This document shows, piece by piece, positions 57,192 to 64,000 of a stretch of DNA of 64,000 bases. The notes beneath the pieces are model-generated. The model was not told the origin of the DNA and did not search any database. It saw only the letters and a list, made by a program, of their open reading frames with translations. The stretch covers positions 2,728,001 to 2,792,000 of the forward strand of contig NZ_CP034660.1 of NCBI RefSeq assembly GCF_003971255.1, given 5' to 3'. Every line of letters starts with the position of its first letter. Position 1 is the stretch's first letter. Both the position numbers and the translations under genes were made by a program. Origin of the DNA: Colwellia sp. Arc7-635 (GTDB lineage: Bacteria; Pseudomonadota; Gammaproteobacteria; Enterobacterales; Alteromonadaceae).

Positions 57192-57483
57192 ATTACACAT
57201 TCGACAAATAATAAAATTAACATGAAATACAATAGTACGTATAAATATTTTTCATCGATATTATGGAGTAACGACAACCATCACTATTAATGTAACCCTT
57301 ATCAAAAGTTAATTATTACTAGTCCATCTAGGTTTGGCTATTTTAATACCTTTAAATGCCCTCCAATAAGTTAAAAAATACGGTTAGATTAAAATAACTA
57401 TATTTGTCTTGTTCAATCCTGATTGGCAATTTATTATATTTATTATATTTATTAAAATAGTCAGTAAGTTGTAATAAATTTTA
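57192..57483. other. Intergenic region before the truncated regulator
   Basis: About 290 AT-rich bases with a short TTTATTATA-like direct repeat near 57431-57455. No gene or clear regulatory site was recognised. Confidence 0.45.
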
Positions 57484-57990
57484 ATGCCTAAACCGAAAAT
57501 ACTAGTTGTCGATGATAGTCCTGAAATACGTTTAAGTGCCGTTTTTATTTTAGAAGATCAGGGGTTTTCGGTGCTTGAAGCACAAAACCACCATTATGCC
57601 CAAACAGCCTTGAGCAAAAACAGCATTGATTTAATCCTGCTAGATATGAACTTCTCTTTGGATACTACGTCGGGCGAAGAAGGTCTGCGCTTTTTAACTT
57701 GGCTCAGCCAGTCTGACTTTGTTATCCCTGTTATTGCCATGACAGGCTGGGCGAATGTTGATCTAGCGGTTAATGCCATGCGTCTAGGCGTTTGTGACTT
57801 TATTGAAAAACCCTGGAATAACCAACGGTTGATTCACATTATTCATCAACAGCTTAAGATGACCGGCCTGCAAGTACAAAACCAGAAACTTAAACAACAG
57901 TTAGAGCCAATCGTTGAGTTTGCTTATTTCGAAGTTAATTGTTTAATTAGACCGTCACTTGCATCTTCAACTAAATCTAAAACAAACTGA
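57484..57990 (+). pseudogene. Receiver-domain remnant of an NtrC-type response regulator
   Basis: Residues 1-120 form an intact receiver domain: acidic pair D10/D11 in VVDDSPE, phospho-acceptor D54 in LILLDMNFS, T87 in AMTGWAN and K109 in IEKPW. A short helical linker (QVQNQKLKQQLEP) follows, the point where sigma-54 regulators of this type continue into the AAA+ domain. Here it stops: from about residue 147 the frame reads antisense through the 3' end of the tyrosine phosphatase gene and ends at a chance stop. The AAA+ and DNA-binding domains and any partner kinase are absent. It is most likely a deletion remnant, though the receiver could still act as a stand-alone domain. Confidence 0.8.
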
Positions 57991-58406
57991 AACCCTTTAG
58001 CACCACCATAGTAAGGATCAGGCACTTCTTGATCTTCAAAATTTTCTGCGTAATCTAAAAATAATTCTACTTTATGCTGAAGATTTTTTGGTGCAACTTT
58101 CATTAAGTCTTTTATATTTTGGTGATCCATAGCCAGTATCAAATCAAATTTTTCAAAATCTTGTTCCGTTACTTTACGCGCTTTTATTTTATCAAATGAA
58201 TATCCACGAGCAACGCCCGCCTTCTGCGCTCGATGATCGGGTTTCTCACGTGCATGAGAGCCTAATGTACCTGCAGAGTCGATTGTTAAAGTTAATGCTT
58301 TTGCTTTATGACGAAAAACAGCTTCTGCACTTGGCGACCGGCATATATTGCCCATACAGACGAACAATACAGATTTTACAGTTGATAAATCAGTTTTACT
58401 GGTCAC
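57924..58406 (-). CDS. Low-molecular-weight protein tyrosine phosphatase
   Basis: A 160-residue phosphatase with the P-loop VLFVCMGNICRSPSAEAVF (CX5RS, residues about 14-24) and the general-acid region DPYYGG near residue 131. In gammaproteobacteria such enzymes act on tyrosine kinases of polysaccharide export or on unknown substrates; no kinase or polysaccharide genes are adjacent. Its final 67 bases overlap, tail to tail, the truncated regulator on the other strand. The C-terminus (VLDLVEDASDGLIKQL) looks natural, so the phosphatase gene is intact. Confidence 0.94.
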   Translation of the reverse strand: MTSKTDLSTVKSVLFVCMGNICRSPSAEAVFRHKAKALTLTIDSAGTLGSHAREKPDHRAQKAGVARGYSFDKIKARKVTEQDFEKFDLILAMDHQNIKDLMKVAPKNLQHKVELFLDYAENFEDQEVPDPYYGGAKGFQFVLDLVEDASDGLIKQLTSK

Positions 58407-58513
58407 AGAAAAATTCCTATTTCTTTTAAAAAATTGATAAATAATAAACGTACGAACACTTAGCCATTATTCAACGACTTTTATTTGAATTCAAGTATTG
58501 AAAATATTTTATG

Positions 58514-59161
58514 TTAAGTTAAATGGCCTGTTTTAACCCAGATCAAGGTATCTTGTTCTACAAACGGATGATGGCGACTTAAATGTGGGCTTCTGATCCA
58601 ACTACCTTTAGGATATCGACCAAATTCATCAATGAATTCTCCGCTGATAACATAAATTTCTTCACCGCCGAAATGGCTATGTAAAATAAATCTTTCGCCT
58701 GCTGGCCAAAAAACTAATGCTACCGACTCTGTTTCAAAATTAGACAAAGGCTTAACAGTTAAGTTACCGTATCCAGGTTGCCATAATTGCTCGTTAGTGT
58801 TGATTGATAAACGTTCGGTGTCTAATGCTGGCATTTGGTGCAACTTGACTAGTAATTCACAACCATTGAGACTATATGGAGCATGAATAAAGCCTTTAGG
58901 ATTGCGAAAGTAACTGCCGGCAGGAAAGTCTCCAGTTTCATCAGAGAAAATCCCCGACAAAACAAATATTTCTTCTCCTAAAGGATGATTATGAGTACTA
59001 AACTTCGCGCCTGCGTCATATTTGACAATGCTCGTTGCATGACCACTTTCTCGGTTTTCACGAGCTAAGGGCTTACGCCACACGCCAGGTAAAGGACTTG
59101 CTTGCCAAGCTTGTTCATGAGTACGAACGACAACTCTTTTTGTAAAATCCATATTGATCAT
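58514..59161 (-). CDS. Double-cupin protein of the ChrR-like type
   Basis: A 215-residue protein with two cupin folds. The first has FSTHNHPLGEEIFVLSGIFSDETGDFPAGSY and the second FILHSHFGGEEIYVISGEFIDEFGRYPKGSW, each with the His/Glu metal-binding pattern. The arrangement resembles the C-terminal cupin of ChrR anti-sigma factors, but the N-terminal zinc anti-sigma domain and an ECF sigma gene are absent, so it is a free-standing relative of unknown function. The ATG at 59161 has GAGA seven bases upstream. Confidence 0.88.
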   Translation of the reverse strand: MINMDFTKRVVVRTHEQAWQASPLPGVWRKPLARENRESGHATSIVKYDAGAKFSTHNHPLGEEIFVLSGIFSDETGDFPAGSYFRNPKGFIHAPYSLNGCELLVKLHQMPALDTERLSINTNEQLWQPGYGNLTVKPLSNFETESVALVFWPAGERFILHSHFGGEEIYVISGEFIDEFGRYPKGSWIRSPHLSRHHPFVEQDTLIWVKTGHLT

Positions 59162-59518
59162 TTTAGTTTCTCTTACGGTATTTTATCTTTTGTACACTGT
59201 AATAAAATTAGATCATTATCAAAACTGTGCCTCGAAAATGATATTTCTGCTACATTATTTAATATAAGAAGACTATAATATTACATGACTGTTGCGCTAT
59301 TATATTTTATTGTTCTGTTAGCTTACAGTTAGCAGGTAAAAATTATTCTTTAATATTGCTTTCACCCAAACATGTAGGCGAGTAGTGAGTTGTTAATCAG
59401 CCTGATTAAAGAAGTCAGTTATGATGTTAACAATAGATAAAATTGACCTAAATCGTCCTATAAACTATTAATAATAGTCATCCGTCTAGTTACTTTTCAT
59501 TAACTCGAGCATTCATTT
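59162..59518. other. Divergent intergenic region, no feature recognised
   Basis: About 357 AT-rich bases between the cupin gene (minus) and the EAL gene (plus). Promoters must lie here, but no specific site was recognised. Confidence 0.5.
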
Positions 59519-62128
59519 TTGATATTTAAACAATTTAGCAAGTGGTTTTCTACAGCATTCATAATGCTATTATTGACAGCTATTGTAGTCAGTTTTACAA
59601 GTATAATTTATGCTATTGATCAAAAAGATATAAGCCCTGTTGACAGTGAATTTACTATCAACAGCAGTTATTATATCGATGAAAGCAATCAGGCTAATAT
59701 TGGTGATATCTTAACTCGCGCTCCTTTTATTGAAAGTGCTTTAAATAAAATACCTTATGCTTTAGCAACACAAAGTTATTGGATTAAGCTATCGCTAGAC
59801 TACCCAATAAGTGAAACATTAACGACAGCTAGTTCACAAGATGGTTTTATTGAAAAAACGCTCAATAAACAACTTATCTTGATGGCAGAACATAGCATAC
59901 TAAAAACATTCGACGTCTATGAACTTAATGGCTTAACAGCTCCTAAAATAATGTTTCGCAAGCTCGATAATACCGAAACATCAAGCCAAAATGTCTACCC
60001 TTATGCAAGATTACAACTTAACCAGTTTGGTCATAGCCAATATCTCATTAAGTTAAAAAGCTCTGGTCCACCCAATATTCCTTTATTGTTATTCACACCA
60101 CAAAATTTTGAAGAAAGATTATTATTGTCACAATTAGTATATGGCGCATTTATCGGTATTTTGATCATTATAGCTATCTATAACTTCGTGTTATTTTTTG
60201 CAGGTAGAGACAAAGTGTATTTGTTATATATTGGTTATTTGCTTTCTGCTTTTACAGTGCTTTCTTCTTTAACTGGTTATGGCTACTTCTTATTTTCAAA
60301 CAGTGTCATGGCGATACTGAACAAGCATCTCATTTTTTCAGACTTTTTATTAATCATATTTTTACTACTATTTACACTTTACTTTTTACGTTACGATCGC
60401 TTAAATCATTGGGCATATAAGTATTCAATAATTTTTGCGGCCATCATCAGTGCTCTTGCCCTATATTCGCTTTCTCTTGATGAATTAACACAAACAAAAC
60501 TGTTTTTTTCATTGCAGCCTATATTTTACATTATTGCATTATTTTTAATTTTCAACCGTTTAAAACGAGATTTTTCATGGGCACGTTTTTATTTTTTATC
60601 ATGGTTACCTTTATTGGCAGGCGCGATAATACAACCTATGGTGCTATTGAACCAGCTTGAATATAGCTTTTTAACGGGTAATGCATTTCTCTTTGCTATA
60701 ATGATTGAAGTCACTTTTATGGCCTTTGCCTTAGCCGAGCGTATTCGACGTAATGAGCAAGAAAAGCTTACCATGATCGCTTATCATCAAAGCAATCAAC
60801 TTCCTAGACAAACCAATTTAGATCATAAAATTAGTCAGCTGCTCACAGAAAGCAATGCGAGTTTCACTGTCGTCGTGATCAAACCAGAGCAGTTTCAGCG
60901 TATAGAACTCTACATCGATGAACAAACACGTGTTAATTTTTTCCAAGCACTGAATCAAAAATTATCTTCACTGTTTAGATTCAATGATGCGGTACTTGAC
61001 ATCACAGAGCAAAATGAAAAACTCTGCTTTTTAGAAAACCACAGCTTAGCAATGGTGATTGATAACACAACTGATGAACAGGATATTCCCCTTATCATCA
61101 GTTCTCTTCAACAAGCCGCTAGGGATGTCTTTTATGTTAAGGATCTCAAACTACCTTTATCAGCCTATATTGGTTTGGCTTCTTTTCCTGGACATGGTCA
61201 ATCAAGTGCTAGTTTACTCAACCATGCTTCTATTGCTGCAAATAGCGCGGAGTTAACAGAAAATAAATGGGCTTACTTCACGTCAAAAGACAATACAAAC
61301 AGTCCTTCTTCAATACATTTAGCTGTTGATTTACAGCAAGCGATGTTAACGCAAGAATTTAAGTTATTTCATCAACCGCAAATAGATTTAAAAACCAATA
61401 AAGTTTGTAGTAGCGAATGTCTACTCCGTTGGCATCACCCGGTATTAGGCGCCATATCACCTGAGGTATTTATTTCGGTCGCAGAAGATTTTGGTTTAAT
61501 GCCCTCCCTGACCTTGTGGGTCGTTGAAACAGCCCTATGCCAACAAGCTTTGCTGACTGAGCATACAGGCCTTAAGCATATGGTGTCGGTTAATATCAGT
61601 GGTAAAGACCTCATTCAAACGAACTTTATTAATGACATAATAAAAATTATTAACCGCTGTGATATCAAAGCTGAAAAAATTATTTTTGAATTAACCGAGT
61701 CAATCTCTTTTGCACAAAGCAGTATTGCAATACACACCATAGAAAAGCTCATCGAATTAGGCATTACTATCAGCATTGATGATTTTGGTACTGGTTATTC
61801 TTCTATATCTCAAATTAATAAATTACCGTTTCAAGAGCTCAAAATAGATAGAGAATTTGTTGAGAATGTTTGCAGTGATAATAAGCGTAAAGTTATTGCC
61901 GAAGCTTCAGTAAAAATGGCCAAAGGATTAGGCCTAGAGGTTGTTGCTGAAGGTATCAATAGCTTGCTAGATGAAGAAACTCTGCGCAGTTTTGGCTGTG
62001 ATATTGGTCAAGGATATTACTACGCTAAACCCATGCCCTATGAAGAATATCTTACATGGCTTACCCGGCTATCCAATGGACAAATTCCATCAAGCTTAGA
62101 AGGTGAATTCATACCTGCCACTAAGTAA
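59519..62128 (+). CDS. 7TM-DISM sensor with degenerate GGDEF and intact EAL domain (c-di-GMP phosphodiesterase)
   Basis: A membrane protein of 869 residues. A signal-like helix (about 12-35) leads to a periplasmic 7TMR-DISMED2-type domain (about 45-195), seven membrane helices (about 200-410), a GGDEF-like domain without a GGDEF motif (about 435-590), and an EAL domain (about 600-855). EAL catalytic residues are present: ECLLRW in place of EALLRW, VNISGKDL (Asn), FELTES (Glu), SIDDFGTGYSS (Asp pair), LKIDREFV (Lys), VVAEGI (Glu) and IGQGYYYAKPMP (Gln). It should degrade, not make, c-di-GMP. The start is a TTG with no nearby ATG. It stands alone between divergent cupin and convergent ABC genes. 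Confidence 0.92.
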   Translation: MIFKQFSKWFSTAFIMLLLTAIVVSFTSIIYAIDQKDISPVDSEFTINSSYYIDESNQANIGDILTRAPFIESALNKIPYALATQSYWIKLSLDYPISETLTTASSQDGFIEKTLNKQLILMAEHSILKTFDVYELNGLTAPKIMFRKLDNTETSSQNVYPYARLQLNQFGHSQYLIKLKSSGPPNIPLLLFTPQNFEERLLLSQLVYGAFIGILIIIAIYNFVLFFAGRDKVYLLYIGYLLSAFTVLSSLTGYGYFLFSNSVMAILNKHLIFSDFLLIIFLLLFTLYFLRYDRLNHWAYKYSIIFAAIISALALYSLSLDELTQTKLFFSLQPIFYIIALFLIFNRLKRDFSWARFYFLSWLPLLAGAIIQPMVLLNQLEYSFLTGNAFLFAIMIEVTFMAFALAERIRRNEQEKLTMIAYHQSNQLPRQTNLDHKISQLLTESNASFTVVVIKPEQFQRIELYIDEQTRVNFFQALNQKLSSLFRFNDAVLDITEQNEKLCFLENHSLAMVIDNTTDEQDIPLIISSLQQAARDVFYVKDLKLPLSAYIGLASFPGHGQSSASLLNHASIAANSAELTENKWAYFTSKDNTNSPSSIHLAVDLQQAMLTQEFKLFHQPQIDLKTNKVCSSECLLRWHHPVLGAISPEVFISVAEDFGLMPSLTLWVVETALCQQALLTEHTGLKHMVSVNISGKDLIQTNFINDIIKIINRCDIKAEKIIFELTESISFAQSSIAIHTIEKLIELGITISIDDFGTGYSSISQINKLPFQELKIDREFVENVCSDNKRKVIAEASVKMAKGLGLEVVAEGINSLLDEETLRSFGCDIGQGYYYAKPMPYEEYLTWLTRLSNGQIPSSLEGEFIPATK

Positions 62129-62344
62129 TTTTATGCGACTTTCAGCGCTAGATTAACGGGCTATTGAATAAAGACATCTGGTATTTCATTAAGGTTTATT
62201 CGCACATTTGAAATGCTGATTATTTCCTGTACCCTTTAGTTTTTTTACAAGTTGTAATAGATAGAAATACAGTAAATATTGGGCTAGTTTACACCCGTTA
62301 TTTTAATGGTTTTACGTGAATATAAAATATTGAATTATATGAAG

Positions 62345-62372
62345 TAAGCGCTCAATTTGGTTTGAACGCTTA
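62345..62372. terminator. Hairpin between the EAL gene and the ABC operon
   Basis: 11-bp stem TAAGCGCTCAA (62345-62355) with TTGAACGCTTA (62362-62372), one G-U pair. It lacks a T-run, so termination is uncertain, but it is placed between convergent genes. Confidence 0.45.
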
Positions 62373-62411
62373 TGTTTAGCTGGAGCACATCAATACTTTG
62401 CTATATTTAAA

Positions 62412-63311
62412 CTAGAACAACTGATTTTCTAATGTCTTACCATTGATCAGTTGCGCATAAGACCAATTATTTTTTGCTAACATAGTCAATAACTCGAGTT
62501 CAATATGACTATTCCTTTCCTCATTGCTTATGGTCAGTAGGTATTCCTTATCTTGTGTCATACTAGCTTGAGTAACACCTGATATTTTCAGTATTTCTGG
62601 CATAAGTTCAACATAGTTTTGCTTCATTCTTAAAGTGATAAAGCGAGAAACGTCATTGTTACCAAGTGTTTTATGCTGTTTTAAGACACCATTTTCGAGA
62701 TAAAGCACGCGATCGCATAAGCGTTCTAACTCACTCAAATCATGAGAGCTGAGTATAAAGTTTACCTCGCTCGCTTGCTCAGCAACAATAGCTCTTATTT
62801 CCTTAGCATTGTTGGGATCAAGTCCTGCTGTCGCTTCATCTAACATAACAATTTCAGGACTTCCTAAAAGTGCCTGAGCTATCGTGGCTCGTTTTCTCAT
62901 ACCATGTGATAGTTCACTTGGCTTACTATTAGCAGCATCGCTTAAAGCAACCATCTCGAGCACCCTGGCAGTATCTCTAGTAGCAAGCTTGCGGCTCATA
63001 CCTTGTAAGCGAGCATAAAAACTTAATTGGGTTGCAATAGAAAACCTAGGATCTAACTGTGCATCTTGCGGTAAGGCTGATAACCGTCCAAATAGTGCTG
63101 AACTACCAGGCGAGTGCCCTAAGATATTAATATCACCGATAGAAGGTTGGATATATCCGCACAGAAGACTAAATAAAGTAGTCTTTCCTGCGCCATTGGG
63201 ACCAACTAAAGCAACAGGTGCACCTTTTTCAAGTGTAAAGTTAACCTCACTTAATGCCGTATGATCGCCATAACGCTTAGTCAGCTGTTGCACATCAATA
63301 ATTAAACTCAT
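62412..63311 (-). CDS. ABC transporter ATP-binding protein
   Basis: A 299-residue ATPase: Walker A GPNGAGKTT (about residue 36), signature SHGMRKR (about 135), Walker B EIVMLDEATAG (about 155), and switch His in LSSHDLSEL. The ELSHGMRKRATIAQALL form and a C-terminal extension of about 85 residues are typical of exporters of the NosF/CcmA-like group. The substrate is unknown. Its start overlaps the permease gene stop by four bases. Confidence 0.93.
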   Translation of the reverse strand: MSLIIDVQQLTKRYGDHTALSEVNFTLEKGAPVALVGPNGAGKTTLFSLLCGYIQPSIGDINILGHSPGSSALFGRLSALPQDAQLDPRFSIATQLSFYARLQGMSRKLATRDTARVLEMVALSDAANSKPSELSHGMRKRATIAQALLGSPEIVMLDEATAGLDPNNAKEIRAIVAEQASEVNFILSSHDLSELERLCDRVLYLENGVLKQHKTLGNNDVSRFITLRMKQNYVELMPEILKISGVTQASMTQDKEYLLTISNEERNSHIELELLTMLAKNNWSYAQLINGKTLENQLF

Positions 63312-64000
63312 AGTGACGCCCTCTTCATCAACAAGTGGCTTACAATAAGTAACATCACCGTTTGTACTAAAGGTAAAGTGTATTGACTAGCAACTGCCCC
63401 ACTTTGAGATAATATACTGCCAATTTGATCGCCAGGAAATAGCCAATTTAAATAAAAAGTCTGCCCAAATTGATAATTAATAAAAGCTAATACTAAAGGA
63501 CCTAAAGCAAAGATCAGCGTAGCAGTAACGATCGCCAATCGCGCCGAATTGACTAAAACATTAAGTAACGACATGAGTGCAATAAAAGGCATTACAACAA
63601 TAATTAGCTCTACAAATAATGTTGCTCCGATCTGAAAGCTAGGTAATAAAAGCGCTGAATCTCGGACACTGGCTAATAACATTGTAGCGACTGATGTCAT
63701 CAGTATTAATATCGCCATAATCAATAATTGCCCTAAAAAACGCCCTAATACTAACTCTGTACGAGTCGTGCGTAAGGTGATAAAGCGCAGTGTGCCGCGG
63801 TGTTTATCTGAGCAAATTTGATCACTACAAACTAATAGCGCAAAACTTGGAAAAAAATATACCGCTACAAGCCAGTAAATAGCATACTCAGCGACAGGCC
63901 AGTCTAATAAGGCTGACAATCCCAAAGCGCTGAACAACTGAGACGCCATACTCTCAGATGAGGGTGACGTGACAATAGCGGACGCTGAGCTCACAAAATA
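63308..64000 (-). CDS. ABC transporter permease, 5' end outside the window
   Basis: At least 228 residues with five or six membrane helices (for example ALYWLVAVYFFPSFALLVC-like and LILMTSVATMLLASV stretches) and the SDKHRGTLRFITLRTTRTELVLGRFLG coupling segment typical of ABC-2/NosY-like permeases. The reading frame stays open to the window edge, so the N-terminus is missing; a GTG at 63994 is in frame but is unlikely to be the true start. It overlaps the ATPase gene by four bases and forms an exporter with it. Confidence 0.85.
   Translation of the reverse strand, partial: YFVSSASAIVTSPSSESMASQLFSALGLSALLDWPVAEYAIYWLVAVYFFPSFALLVCSDQICSDKHRGTLRFITLRTTRTELVLGRFLGQLLIMAILILMTSVATMLLASVRDSALLLPSFQIGATLFVELIIVVMPFIALMSLLNVLVNSARLAIVTATLIFALGPLVLAFINYQFGQTFYLNWLFPGDQIGSILSQSGAVASQYTLPLVQTVMLLIVSHLLMKRASL

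Overview
The window looks like a chromosomal segment of an AT-rich marine gammaproteobacterium of the Alteromonadales, most like Colwellia or a close relative. This rests on gene content and order: a very large NAD-type glutamate dehydrogenase, pepN followed by a DUF2835 gene, the prc-proQ-fRMsr group, an acnD/prpF-type methylcitrate operon, the yceD-rpmF-plsX-fab-pabC-mltG-tmk-holB-pilZ-tatD cluster, and divergent rluC and rne. No rRNA, tRNA, CRISPR array, prophage or complete insertion sequence was seen. Species-level assignment is inference only.

Layout. 1-7.3 kb: a membrane-anchored coiled-coil protein of unknown role, two adjacent 7-bp tandem arrays with a shared terminator, pyrD, and the 1614-residue glutamate dehydrogenase. 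7.3-14.4 kb: a four-gene minus-strand envelope module (DUF1302 barrel-like protein, DUF1329 protein, YCF48/BNR-like protein, RND/MMPL transporter), the best candidate here for an incompletely described system. 14.7-26.1 kb: DUF2835, pepN, an NhaC-type antiporter, prc, proQ, an unknown 95-residue protein, free-methionine-R-sulfoxide reductase, an exported RidA-like protein, a GFA-fold protein and a divergent Nramp-like transporter. 26.5-28 kb: a secreted M28 peptidase. 28.4-35.6 kb: the propionate operon gntR-prpB-prpC-acnD-prpF, with three TGTCGACA palindromes upstream that look like operators. 35.9-37.2 kb: a Gate-domain membrane protein.

37.6-47.8 kb: a long minus-strand housekeeping cluster running from yceD to tatD (ribosomal protein L32, phospholipid and fatty acid synthesis, folate synthesis, a cell-wall lytic transglycosylase, dTMP kinase, clamp loader delta', PilZ, TatD). 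Two things stand out: fabH is missing between plsX and fabD, and tmk carries a one-base frameshift as given. A plus-strand terminator and promoter-like pair downstream of tatD suggest an unannotated small RNA. 47.9-52.2 kb: maf, a small exported protein, a 263-bp MITE-like folded element, a CBS protein and rluC. 52.8-55.9 kb: rne with a long leader. 56.5-64 kb: an unknown lipoprotein, a response regulator truncated after its receiver domain, a low-molecular-weight tyrosine phosphatase, a double-cupin protein, a 7TM/EAL phosphodiesterase, and an ABC transporter whose permease gene runs off the right edge.
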